This document shows positions 19,600-27,853 of a stretch of 64,000 bases of DNA, piece after piece (the stretch's first letter is position 1; every line of letters begins with the position of its first letter). The stretch spans positions 1 through 64,000 of the forward strand of contig NZ_CCAE010000016.1 in assembly GCF_000723405.1 (NCBI RefSeq), given 5' to 3'. A model generated the notes under the pieces. That model was not told the DNA's origin, searched no databases, and was given only the letters and a program-made list of their open reading frames with translations. Made by a program: the position numbers and the translations under genes. The DNA is from Hydrogenophaga intermedia. GTDB taxonomy: Bacteria > Pseudomonadota > Gammaproteobacteria > Burkholderiales > Burkholderiaceae_C.

Positions 19600-21177
19600 T
19601 CAGGCCGCCGCCGCTTCCGCCACCGGCAGACGGATCAGGTGATCGAACGCGCTCAGCGCGGCCGTCGACCCCGCGCCGGCGGCGATCACGATCTGCTTGT
19701 AGGGCACCGTGGTGCAGTCGCCGGCCGCGAACACGCCCTCCACGTTGGTGTGGCCCTTGGCGTCGATCACGATCTCGCCGAAACGGCTGAGCTCCACCGT
19801 GCCCTTCAGCCATTCGGTGTTGGGCACCAGGCCGATCTGCACGAACACGCCTTCGAGCTCGATGTGACGCTGCTCGCCGCTCACGCGGTCCTTGTAGCTC
19901 AGGCCATTCACCGTGCCGTTGGCGCCGGTGATCTCGGTCGTCTGCGCGTTCACGTGGACGCTGACATTGGGCAGGCTCTCGAGCTTGCGCACCAGCACCG
20001 CGTCGGCCTTGAGCGCGTCGGCAAACTCGATCAATGTCACATGCTGCACGATGCCCGCGAGATCGATCGCCGCCTCGACACCCGAGTTGCCGCCACCGAT
20101 CACCGCCACGCGCTTGCCCTTGAACAGCGGGCCGTCGCAGTGCGGGCAGTAGGCCACGCCTTTGTTGCGGTACTCGGCCTCGCCGGGCACGTTCACGTTG
20201 CGCCAGCGCGCGCCGGTCGACAGGATCACGCTGCGCGCCTTGAGCGTGGCGCCGTTGGCCATGACCACCTGCACCGGGCCGCCGGGCTCGCTGGCGGGCA
20301 CCAGTTTTTCGGCGCGCTGCAGGTTCATGATGTCGACGCCGTAGTGACGCACCTGGGCTTCGAGCGCGGCAGCGAATTTCGGCCCGTCGGTTTCCAGCAC
20401 GCTGATGTAGTTCTCGATCGCCAGCGTGTCGTTCACCTGGCCGCCGAAGCGCTCGGCCGCCACGCCCACGCGGATGCCCTTGCGCGCCGCGTACACGGCC
20501 GCCGCGGCACCGGCCGGGCCACCGCCCACGATCAGCACGTCGAACGGGTCTTTCGCATCCAGCTTGGCGGCTTCACGCGCATCGGCGTTCACGTCGAGCT
20601 TGGCGACGATCTCCTCCAGCGACATGCGGCCACCGCCGAACTCCTGGCCATTGAGGTAGACCATGGGCACCGCCATCACCTGGCGCTGCTCCACCTCGGC
20701 CTGGAACAGGCCGCCGTCGATCACCGTCACCTGCACCGCCGGGTTGCGGATCGCCATCAGCGACAGCGCCTGCACCACATCCGGGCAGTTGTGGCAGCTC
20801 AGGCTCATGTACACCTCGAAGCGCAGATCACCTTCCAGCGTGGCGATGGCGTCCAGCGTCTCCTGCTCGGCCTTGGGCGGGTGGCCGCCCGTCCACAGCA
20901 GCGCCAGCACCAGCGAAGTGAACTCGTGGCCCAGGGGGATGGCAGCGAAGCGCACGCCGGTGGTCTCGCCCTCGCGGGCGATCACGAACGAGGGCTTGCG
21001 CTCATCCATGCCGCTGTCGTCGAAGGACACTTGGTCCGACAGGCCGGCGATGGTCTGCAGCAACTCGCGCAGCTCCTGCGACGAAGTGGAATCGTCGAAC
21101 GAGCCGATGAGGCGGATGGGCCGCTGCAGCTTGCCCAGATAAGCCTGCAATTGGGCCTTGAGGGTGTCGTCGAGCAT
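19600..21177 (-). CDS. ahpF: Alkyl hydroperoxide reductase subunit F
   Basis: NADH-dependent flavoprotein disulfide reductase that recycles AhpC. 525 residues (E. coli 521). The N-terminal tandem thioredoxin fold carries CHNC (Cys128, Cys131). Then come a FAD site ([17 protein letters not shown]) and the redox CPHC (Cys344, Cys347). The NAD site is [12 protein letters not shown], and the C-terminus has [11 protein letters not shown]. It lies downstream of ahpC with a 104-base gap holding an imperfect 13-bp hairpin that may tune expression. Its stop codon directly abuts that of the convergent CHAT gene. Confidence 0.97.
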   Translation of the reverse strand: MLDDTLKAQLQAYLGKLQRPIRLIGSFDDSTSSQELRELLQTIAGLSDQVSFDDSGMDERKPSFVIAREGETTGVRFAAIPLGHEFTSLVLALLWTGGHPPKAEQETLDAIATLEGDLRFEVYMSLSCHNCPDVVQALSLMAIRNPAVQVTVIDGGLFQAEVEQRQVMAVPMVYLNGQEFGGGRMSLEEIVAKLDVNADAREAAKLDAKDPFDVLIVGGGPAGAAAAVYAARKGIRVGVAAERFGGQVNDTLAIENYISVLETDGPKFAAALEAQVRHYGVDIMNLQRAEKLVPASEPGGPVQVVMANGATLKARSVILSTGARWRNVNVPGEAEYRNKGVAYCPHCDGPLFKGKRVAVIGGGNSGVEAAIDLAGIVQHVTLIEFADALKADAVLVRKLESLPNVSVHVNAQTTEITGANGTVNGLSYKDRVSGEQRHIELEGVFVQIGLVPNTEWLKGTVELSRFGEIVIDAKGHTNVEGVFAAGDCTTVPYKQIVIAAGAGSTAALSAFDHLIRLPVAEAAAA

Positions 21178-21214
21178 GGGGGACTCCTTTCGGTTCGGTT
21201 CAGCGTTTTGCGAG

Positions 21215-21243
21215 GAACCCTGGGCGCGCGGCGCCCAAGGTTC
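21215..21243 (-). other. Hairpin between ahpC and ahpF
   Basis: Arms GAACCCTGGGCGC and GCGCCCAAGGTTC pair at 12 of 13 positions around a GCG loop. No T-run follows, so it looks like an RNA-processing or attenuation element rather than a full terminator. A smaller AAACCC/GGGTTT hairpin lies near 21250-21266. Confidence 0.45.
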
Positions 21244-21281
21244 AACGCAAAACCCTCAGGGGGTTTCAGCGCATGGGGCGA

Positions 21282-21845
21282 TCAGATCTTGCCGACCAGG
21301 TCCAGCGAAGGGGTCAGGGTCTTGGCGCCGTCGTTCCACTTGGCGGGGCACACCTGGCCGGGGTTCTTGGCCACGAACTGGGCGGCCTTGAGCTTGCGCA
21401 GGGTTTCCTTCATGTCACGCGCGATGGCGTTGTCGTGGATCTCGGCGGTCTTGATCACGCCATCGGGGTTGATGATGAAGGTGCCGCGCAGCGCCAGGCC
21501 CTCTTCCTCGATGTGCACGCCGAAGGCGCGGGTCAGGGCGTGGATCGGGTCACCCACCAGCGGGAACTTGGCCTTGCCCACGGCGGGCGAGGTCTCGTGC
21601 CACACCTTGTGCGAGAAGTGCGTGTCGGTGGTGACGATGTACACCTCGGCGCCCAGCTTCTGGAACTCGGCGTAGTTGTCAGCCGCGTCTTCCACTTCGG
21701 TGGGGCAGTTGAAGGTGAAGGCAGCCGGCATGAACACCAGCACCGACCACTCGCCACGCAGGCTCGCGTCGCTCACGGGCACGAACTTGCCGTTGTGGAA
21801 GGCCGTGGTGGAGAAGGGTTGAACGGTGGTGTTGATCAGGGACAT
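21282..21845 (-). CDS. ahpC: Alkyl hydroperoxide reductase subunit C (peroxiredoxin)
   Basis: Typical 2-Cys peroxiredoxin reducing H2O2 and organic peroxides; 187 residues, the same as E. coli. Peroxidatic Cys47 is in FTFNCPTE and resolving Cys166 in QVCPAKW. The ATG at 21845 (MSLINTTVQPFSTTAFHNGKF onward) gives the family N-terminus; a start at 21926 would add 27 unrelated residues and overlap the candidate regulatory dyad. It is first in the ahpC-ahpF operon. Confidence 0.97.
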   Translation of the reverse strand: MSLINTTVQPFSTTAFHNGKFVPVSDASLRGEWSVLVFMPAAFTFNCPTEVEDAADNYAEFQKLGAEVYIVTTDTHFSHKVWHETSPAVGKAKFPLVGDPIHALTRAFGVHIEEEGLALRGTFIINPDGVIKTAEIHDNAIARDMKETLRKLKAAQFVAKNPGQVCPAKWNDGAKTLTPSLDLVGKI

Positions 21846-21924
21846 GGGAACTCCTGGTTGCGGTTGAAGGGAATGGGAGGAACGGTGACGGCGTTGAACA
21901 CTGTTCGACGCGACAGGGGTAATC

Positions 21925-21939
21925 ATAGTCGATAACTAT
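21925..21939 (-). promoter_or_regulatory. Candidate OxyR half-site upstream of ahpC
   Basis: ATAG-N7-CTAT, the dyad of one half of the OxyR consensus, lies 80 bases before the ahpC start. The second expected dyad is not present at the standard 7-base spacing, although another ATAG occurs at 21955. OxyR control of ahpCF is known in proteobacteria. Confidence 0.35.
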
Positions 21940-22094
21940 GGATGATGCGGATTAATAGTCTTTATCCGCTCCATAGGGATTTTTGTGCTTTGCAGCACGA
22001 ATGACGCCTGCGGCTGTCACGGGCAATCGGTAAGCCCGAGCGGCTGTTGATGTGCCAACGCAACAAAATGTGAAGAAAAATCGCACGAGATGTT

Positions 22095-22113
22095 AATGAG
22101 AACGGTTTTCATT
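22095..22113 (+). promoter_or_regulatory. Fur box upstream of the siderophore receptor
   Basis: A 19-base dyad, AATGAGAAC-G-GTTTTCATT, matches at 8 of 9 paired positions and resembles the Fur consensus of inverted GATAAT-type hexamers. It lies about 120 bases before the receptor start, so iron repression through Fur is likely. Confidence 0.7.
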
Positions 22114-22233
22114 AGCAATAATCTCGCCCGCAGCCAGCCACCGACCCAGCGCTCCCCCCTCGTGCCCAGCGGCACTTGCGCGCCGTGATGAGGAAGCCAG
22201 CCAGCCGACTCACCACTGCCTCAAGGACCCAAC

Positions 22234-24465
22234 ATGGCACGCAAGCACCGCCGCTCCTCCCGCCCTTCCGCCCAACTCCTCGCCCTGCTGGCCGTCGCCG
22301 TGCCCGCCGTCGGCATCGCGCAGACCAGCCCGTCGAACACGCTGCCCACCGTCACGGTGAAAGAGGCGCCGGAGGTGCCGTACAAGGCCGACGAGTCGGC
22401 CAACCCGAAGTTCACCGCGCCCTTGCTCGACACACCCAAGACGGTTCAGATCATCAAGAAGGAAGTCATTGAGGAGCAAGGCGCCATCACCCTGATGGAA
22501 GCGCTGCGCAACACCCCTGGCATCACCATGCAGATGGGTGAGAACGGCAACACCTCCGCCGGCGACACCTTCCAGTTGCGCGGCTTCTCGCTGCAGCAAT
22601 CCACCTTCGTTGACGGCATCCGCGACCTGGGTGCCATCACACGCGACACCTTCAACCTCGAGCAGATCGAGGTCGTGAAGGGCGCCGCTGGCGCCGAGAC
22701 CGGCCGGGGCGCCGCGTCCGGCTTCCTGAACCTGGTGACCAAGCAGGCGCACCTGGGCGATGAGAACAGCGCCTCCGTCACCCTGGGCACGGCCAAGCGC
22801 AAGCGCGCCGCCGTGGACCTGAACAAGCAGCTCGGCAACGAGTCCGCCATCCGCATCAACGCGATGGTGCAAGACAGCGGCGTGGACGGCCGCGACTACG
22901 TGGAAAACACCGGCCAGGGCCTGGGCCTGTCCTACGCGACCGGCCTGGGCACGCCCACGCGCATCCACCTGTACAGCCAGCACATCCGCCAGAAGAACGT
23001 GCCGGATGGGGGCATTCCGTCGATTGGTTTCGAAGGCTTCTTCAACGCCACTCCCGCCGTCCGAAACGCCCCCAAGGTCGATCGCGAGAACTACTACGGC
23101 AGCGTGAACGACCGCGAGAAGGTCGAGGCCGACATGCTCACCGCCAAGGTCGAACACGACCTCGGCGCGGGCACCACTGTGCGCAACATCACGCGCGTCG
23201 GCAAGACGCACATGGACCGCACGCTCACTGGCATCAACGCCATCACCACCACCGGCAACGGCGCGGTGCTGGCGAACCCCTTGACCTGGAACATCAGCCG
23301 CTCGCGCCAACGCGTAGACCAGGAAAACGAGATCTTCGCCAACCAGACCAGCGTGAACACCGAGTTCAACGCGGGCGGCCTGGAGCACTCGCTGGCGGCC
23401 GGTGTGGAACTGCTGCACGAGAAGCAGACGTCCTTCACCCATTCGACCGTCACCCCCGCCGGTGCTGTCACTTTCGCCAACCTGTACAACCCAAACCCCT
23501 ACGACGTGGTGTCGCAGTTCGGGCCACGCACGGGAGCCAAGTCCGGTGGCACCACCAACACCATCGCGCTGTACGCCTTCGACACCGTGAAGTTCAACGA
23601 GCAGTGGTCGCTCACCGGAGGCCTGCGCCTGGACCGCTACAAGCTGCGCACGCGCGCCAACGACGCGGCCGGCGTGCTCACGACGGCGCTTGACGATTCG
23701 CGCACGCTCAAGAGCTGGAGCCTGGGCACTACGTACAAGCCCGCCGAGAACGGCAGCATCTACGCGGCCTACGCCACCTCGGAAACCCCACCCGGGGGCA
23801 ACAACTTCACGCTGAGCTCGCAGGACAACAACCAGAACAACGCCGCTCTGGACCCACAGGAGACCAAGTCGATCGAGCTCGGCACCAAGTGGGATCTGCT
23901 CAACAAGCGCCTCAACGTCTCGGCCGCGATCTTTCGCATCGAGAACGACAAGCAAACCTCGACCGACCCCGTCACCAACACCGTGCAGCAGTTCGGCAAG
24001 ACGCGCGTGCAAGGCTTCGAACTCTCGGCGGTCGGCCAGATCACCAACTTCTGGCAAGTCAGCGCCGGCCTGGCCAAGACCAGCACCAAGCAGATCGATC
24101 AGCGCAGCGGCACCAACGGCGCCACGATCACCGACGGCGTGCGCTGGTCGCCCGACCTGACGCTGACGCTGTGGACCTCGTACCAGCTGGACAAGTGGAC
24201 GATGGGCGTCGGCACGCGCTACGTGTCGGAACAGAAGCGCGTGATCAACGGCGCCAACCCCGCAACGCAGAACGTGCCCAACATTCCCTCCTACTGGGTG
24301 GCCGACGCCATGCTGGGCTACCAGATCAACGACAAGGTCAGCCTGCGCCTGAACGTCTACAACCTGTTCGACGAGGAATACCTCTCGGTGCTGAACAACG
24401 GCGGCTCGCGCCTGGCGCTGGGCACGCCCCGCTCGGCCATGCTGACGGCCAACTTCAAGTTCTGA
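22234..24465 (+). CDS. TonB-dependent catecholate siderophore receptor (Fiu/FepA-like)
   Basis: Outer-membrane iron-siderophore importer of 743 residues. It starts with a basic signal peptide (MARKHRRSSRPSAQLLALLAVAVP in pieces, cleaved near AQT). The TonB-box-like TLPTVTVKE follows, then the plug domain (LMEALRNTPGITM, FQLRGFS, IEVVKGAAGAETGRGAA) and a beta barrel ending in aromatic F (TANFKF). Segments such as VNDREKVEAD and LRLNVYNLFDEEY are family-like. The plug resembles Fiu-type receptors for monomeric catecholates; the ligand is inference. An upstream Fur box and a strong terminator make it a single-gene unit. Confidence 0.93.
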   Translation: MARKHRRSSRPSAQLLALLAVAVPAVGIAQTSPSNTLPTVTVKEAPEVPYKADESANPKFTAPLLDTPKTVQIIKKEVIEEQGAITLMEALRNTPGITMQMGENGNTSAGDTFQLRGFSLQQSTFVDGIRDLGAITRDTFNLEQIEVVKGAAGAETGRGAASGFLNLVTKQAHLGDENSASVTLGTAKRKRAAVDLNKQLGNESAIRINAMVQDSGVDGRDYVENTGQGLGLSYATGLGTPTRIHLYSQHIRQKNVPDGGIPSIGFEGFFNATPAVRNAPKVDRENYYGSVNDREKVEADMLTAKVEHDLGAGTTVRNITRVGKTHMDRTLTGINAITTTGNGAVLANPLTWNISRSRQRVDQENEIFANQTSVNTEFNAGGLEHSLAAGVELLHEKQTSFTHSTVTPAGAVTFANLYNPNPYDVVSQFGPRTGAKSGGTTNTIALYAFDTVKFNEQWSLTGGLRLDRYKLRTRANDAAGVLTTALDDSRTLKSWSLGTTYKPAENGSIYAAYATSETPPGGNNFTLSSQDNNQNNAALDPQETKSIELGTKWDLLNKRLNVSAAIFRIENDKQTSTDPVTNTVQQFGKTRVQGFELSAVGQITNFWQVSAGLAKTSTKQIDQRSGTNGATITDGVRWSPDLTLTLWTSYQLDKWTMGVGTRYVSEQKRVINGANPATQNVPNIPSYWVADAMLGYQINDKVSLRLNVYNLFDEEYLSVLNNGGSRLALGTPRSAMLTANFKF

Positions 24466-24490
24466 CCGAACCGGAGAATCCAAGGAATTA

Positions 24491-24524
24491 CCGCCAGGCC
24501 ACCCGCCTGGCGGTTTTTTTTTTT
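24491..24524 (+). terminator. Strong rho-independent terminator after the receptor
   Basis: CCGCCAGGC and GCCTGGCGG form a perfect 9-bp stem around CACCC, followed by 11 T residues. It also lies just past the convergent ppk2 stop. Confidence 0.95.
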
Positions 24525-24546
24525 GCCCGCGCGCCGGGCGCGGTGC

Positions 24547-25458
24547 TCAGTACACCTCGGGCACGTAGATCTCGCCCGGCACCTGGTGGCGGCGGTAGCC
24601 CTCGTGGCGAATGCGCTCCGGCAGCGTGATGCCGGGCCGCTCCACCTCGTGGTATGGGATGAGCGAGAGCAGGTGGTGGATGCAGTTCAGCCGCGCCGTC
24701 TTCTTGTCATCGGCTGGCACCACCCACCAAGGCGATTCGGGGGTGTTCGTGCGCGCCAGCATCTCTTCCTTGGCCTTGGTGTAGAGCTCCCAGCGGCGGC
24801 GGCTCTCCAGGTCCATGGGGCTGAGCTTCCACTGTTTGAGTGGGTCGTGGATGCGACCGAGGAAGCGCGCCTCCTGCTCCTCGTCGGAGATGGAAAACCA
24901 GTACTTCACGAGCTGGATGCCCGAGTTGACGAGCATCTTTTCGAACTCGGGCACTGTGCGGAAGAAGGACTCGAGCTGCTGGTCGTCGCAGAAGCCCATC
25001 ACGCGTTCGACGCCGGCGCGGTTGTACCAGCTGCGGTCGAACAGCACGATCTCACCACCCGCAGGCAAGTGCGTGACGTAGCGCTGGAAGTACCACTGCG
25101 TGCGTTCGCGGTCGTTGGGCGCGGGCAGCGCCACCACGCGGCACACGCGCGGGTTCAGGCGCTGGGTGATGCGCTTGATCACGCCGCCCTTGCCGGCCGC
25201 GTCGCGGCCCTCGAACACCACCACCAGCTTGTGGCCGGTGCTCACCACCCAGTCCTGCAGCTTCACCAGTTCGGCCTGCAGCCGGAACAGTTCGCGGAAG
25301 TAGACCCGCCGCGCCTCGCGGCGCTGGGCGGCGGCTTCGGGATCCGCCTCCTCGTTCGGGTCGCGGTCCTCGATCTCCATCTCGAGTTCCTCGTCGTAGC
25401 CGTCCATGAGGTCGTCACTCAGGCGGCGCATCAGGTCGTCGTTGTGGTTCATGAGCAT
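24547..25458 (-). CDS. ppk2: Polyphosphate kinase 2 family protein
   Basis: Phosphotransferase using polyphosphate and nucleotides, mostly polyP-driven NDP phosphorylation. 303 residues with Walker A FEGRDAAGKGGVIK, the lid-type NDRERTQWYFQRYV, and Walker B EIVLFDRSWYNRAGVERVMG in order, all PPK2 hallmarks. The N-terminal 45 residues are acidic (DGYDEELEMEIEDRD). I chose ATG 25458 because AAGGA lies about 8 bases upstream; ATG 25452 is also possible. It reads in the same direction as the MFS gene upstream, 90 bases away. Confidence 0.93.
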   Translation of the reverse strand: MLMNHNDDLMRRLSDDLMDGYDEELEMEIEDRDPNEEADPEAAAQRREARRVYFRELFRLQAELVKLQDWVVSTGHKLVVVFEGRDAAGKGGVIKRITQRLNPRVCRVVALPAPNDRERTQWYFQRYVTHLPAGGEIVLFDRSWYNRAGVERVMGFCDDQQLESFFRTVPEFEKMLVNSGIQLVKYWFSISDEEQEARFLGRIHDPLKQWKLSPMDLESRRRWELYTKAKEEMLARTNTPESPWWVVPADDKKTARLNCIHHLLSLIPYHEVERPGITLPERIRHEGYRRHQVPGEIYVPEVY

Positions 25459-25520
25459 GGCGCAGTCCTTTTTCCTACCGAACAGGCCAGTATTGCCCCG
25501 ATGTGTGACGTTCACATGAC

Positions 25521-25532
25521 ATTCACGTGAAT
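25521..25532. repeat. 12-bp perfect palindrome upstream of ppk2
   Basis: ATTCACGTGAAT lies in the gap between the MFS gene and ppk2, next to a related GTGACGTTCACATGA segment. It could be a regulator site; no known consensus is matched with confidence. Confidence 0.3.
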
Positions 25533-25548
25533 GCCCCCGGGGTCAGCG

Positions 25549-26736
25549 CTATGCCCGCCAGCGCCACAGCGCCGCGCCCAGCGCGCTGCTCACGCCCAGC
25601 AGGGCGACAGCCGGCCAGCCCCAGTGCGCCCACAACAGCGACCCGAGGACCGACCCGCCCGCCATGCCCACAAACATGGCCGTGATGAGGATGGCGTTGA
25701 GGCGGCTGCGCGCAGCGGGGTCCAGGCCGTAGACGGTGCTCTGGTGCGCGATCAGCGAGGCCTGGAAGCCGAAGTCAAAGCCGATGGTGCTGAGGACCAA
25801 CAACAGCAATGCCCCTGACATCGGCAGGAAGTCCATGCCCAGCATGAGCGCGTAGGCCAGGGCGGCCACGCCGGTGCCCATGAGCACGACGCGGCGCGGA
25901 CCCACCCGGTCGGACAGCCGGCCCGCGATGGGCGCCGCCAGCGCGCCCGCCGCCCCGGCCAGGCCGAAGGCGCCCGCGGCACCGCTGCCCATGCCGAAGC
26001 GCGCGTGCAGCATCACGGCCAGGGTGGACCAGAACGCGCTGAAACCCAGGCCCAACAGGGCCTGGGCGACGGCGGCCCGGCGCAGCAAGGCATGCTGGCG
26101 CCACAGCCCGGCCATCGACTTCAACAAATCGCCATAAGGCAGGCGCGTGGTGGGCGCAAAGGCCGGCACCCGCCATTGCACCGCCAAGGCCAGCAGCAGC
26201 AGGCTGGCGGCCGCGAAGCCGAACATGGCCCGCCAGCCCAGTGCCTGCGTGACCAGGCCGCTGACCACACGCGACAGGAGGATGCCCAGCAGCAGGCCGG
26301 TCATCACCGCGCCCACGGCTTTGCCCCGCTGGTGCTCGGGCGCCAGCGAGACAGCCGCCGGCACGAAATCCTGTGCGGCCGTGGCGGCCAGCCCGATGAA
26401 CAGGCTCGCAACCAGCAGCACCGGAACATTGGGCGCCAGGGCACAGACCAGCAGCATCACCGCCAGCAGCATCGACTTCACCAGCATCACGCGGCGTCGG
26501 TCGAAGCGGTCGCCCAGCGGGGCGAGCAGCAAGATCCCGGCCGCATAACCCAGTTGCGTGAGGGTGGGCACGGCGCCGATGGCGCCTTCGCCCACCTGCA
26601 GGCCACGCGCCAGATCGGGCAGCATGGGCTGGCTGTAGTAGATGGAGGCGACGCTGAAGCCTGCGCCCGCGGCGAGCAAGGGGGCAAGCCCGACCGGTGT
26701 GCGGTTCAGGTCATGCGTGGCGGGAATGGAAGTCAT
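25549..26736 (-). CDS. MFS transporter (drug/sugar efflux type)
   Basis: Inner-membrane major facilitator of 395 residues with about 12 hydrophobic helices. The loop 2-3 motif appears as PLGDRFDRRRVML and the symmetrical one as GRLSDRVGPRRVVLMG. The N-terminal segment SVASIYYSQPMLPDLA is typical of YnfM/YgaY-like efflux carriers. ATG 26736 (MTSIPATHDLNRTPVG) gives the usual length; an upstream start would run into the regulatory gap. It is divergent from a LysR gene that probably controls it. The substrate is unknown. Confidence 0.9.
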   Translation of the reverse strand: MTSIPATHDLNRTPVGLAPLLAAGAGFSVASIYYSQPMLPDLARGLQVGEGAIGAVPTLTQLGYAAGILLLAPLGDRFDRRRVMLVKSMLLAVMLLVCALAPNVPVLLVASLFIGLAATAAQDFVPAAVSLAPEHQRGKAVGAVMTGLLLGILLSRVVSGLVTQALGWRAMFGFAAASLLLLALAVQWRVPAFAPTTRLPYGDLLKSMAGLWRQHALLRRAAVAQALLGLGFSAFWSTLAVMLHARFGMGSGAAGAFGLAGAAGALAAPIAGRLSDRVGPRRVVLMGTGVAALAYALMLGMDFLPMSGALLLLVLSTIGFDFGFQASLIAHQSTVYGLDPAARSRLNAILITAMFVGMAGGSVLGSLLWAHWGWPAVALLGVSSALGAALWRWRA

Positions 26737-26835
26737 GACGTGCTTTCGAGGCCATTTCGGCGATGGACCGCATTGTTCCCATGCGAATGTCGGTCGGATA
26801 GACTGCAAGGCGAACAGGCTTCATACGTCCTGCGC

Positions 26836-27753
26836 ATGAAAGACACCCGACTCGCCATCGACCGCATCGAACTGCTGCAGACCTTCGTGCGCATCGTCGA
26901 GAGTGGCAGCCTCTCGGCCGCGGCCGAGCGCCTGGACACCACGCAGCCCACGGTGAGCCGGCGCCTGCAGGCGCTGGAGCGCCACTTCGGCGTGCGCCTG
27001 CTGCGGCGCTCCACCCACGCGGCCACGCTCACGCCAGATGGCGAGCGCTGCCTGACCATGGCGCGCTCGCTGATCGACGAATGGGACGCCATGCAGGAAG
27101 AGCTGCGCGGCTCGCGGCTCGCGGCCAGCGGCACGCTCAAGGTGCAGGTGCCGCACGCGCTGGGGCAGGAACAACTGGTGGCGCCACTCGCCCAGTTCCT
27201 GCGCGCGCACCCCGAGGTGCGCGTGGAGTGGCTGCTGGGCGACCGCCCCCCCGATTTCGCGGGCGAAGGCATCGACTGCGCGGTTCAGGTCGGCGAGGTC
27301 ACCGACCCCAACGTGGTGGCGGTGCCGCTGTACGAACTGCCCCGCATCGTGATCGGCGCGCCCGCCCTGCTCGGCCGCCACCCGCCCCGCACGCCCGAGC
27401 AGTTGCGCGAGCTGCCCTGGCTGGCGCTGCAGACCTTCTATCGCGACCGCGTGGTGCTGCACCCCGTGGGTGGCGGCACGGCGCAGCGTTTCGACATCCG
27501 CCCGCGCCTGCGCACCGACAGCCTGTACGCGCTGCGCAGCGCGGTGCTGGCGGGCCTGGGCGTGGCCATCGTCTCGGCCTGGCTCGTCACCGACGACTTG
27601 CGCGACGGCCGCCTGGTGCACCTGGCGCCCGGCTGGCGCGCCGAGCCGCTGCCCGTGCAACTGGTCTATCCCCCCGCGCGCTTCCAGGCCGCGCGGCTGC
27701 GCCGCTTCCTGGAGGTGGTGAAGGCCTACGGCCAGTCGCTCGCGGCACGCTGA
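26836..27753 (+). CDS. LysR family transcriptional regulator
   Basis: 305 residues. The N-terminal winged helix-turn-helix is clear (IELLQTFVRIVESGSLSAAA, then TQPTVSRRLQALERHFG). A periplasmic-binding-protein-like effector domain runs from about residue 90. The protein is of the group with short C-terminal tails that usually act on the adjacent divergent gene. The start at 26836 is preceded by a 99-base divergent gap to the MFS gene; the longer open frame upstream is antisense to that gene. The target is inferred from the layout. Confidence 0.92.
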   Translation: MKDTRLAIDRIELLQTFVRIVESGSLSAAAERLDTTQPTVSRRLQALERHFGVRLLRRSTHAATLTPDGERCLTMARSLIDEWDAMQEELRGSRLAASGTLKVQVPHALGQEQLVAPLAQFLRAHPEVRVEWLLGDRPPDFAGEGIDCAVQVGEVTDPNVVAVPLYELPRIVIGAPALLGRHPPRTPEQLRELPWLALQTFYRDRVVLHPVGGGTAQRFDIRPRLRTDSLYALRSAVLAGLGVAIVSAWLVTDDLRDGRLVHLAPGWRAEPLPVQLVYPPARFQAARLRRFLEVVKAYGQSLAAR

Positions 27754-27853
27754 ACGATCGAGCCTGCCACGTGCATGGACCCCGCGTGAAATTGCGCGAC
27801 ACTCGGTGCACCCCTGTCGCCAGCAACCCCACCTGCTTCACCTCGACACCCGC

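Larger units (their letters stand above)
21846..22233. promoter_or_regulatory. Divergent control region of ahpC and the siderophore receptor
   Basis: This 388-base gap is AT-richer than its surroundings. It carries the upstream sequences of ahpC (minus) and the TonB receptor gene (plus), including a candidate OxyR dyad near ahpC and a Fur box nearer the receptor. I see no gene in it. Confidence 0.7.

Noticed and set aside
26005..26835. Long N-terminal extension of the LysR protein
   Set aside because: The extension is antisense to the MFS gene and unrelated to LysR proteins; ATG 26836 gives the normal length.
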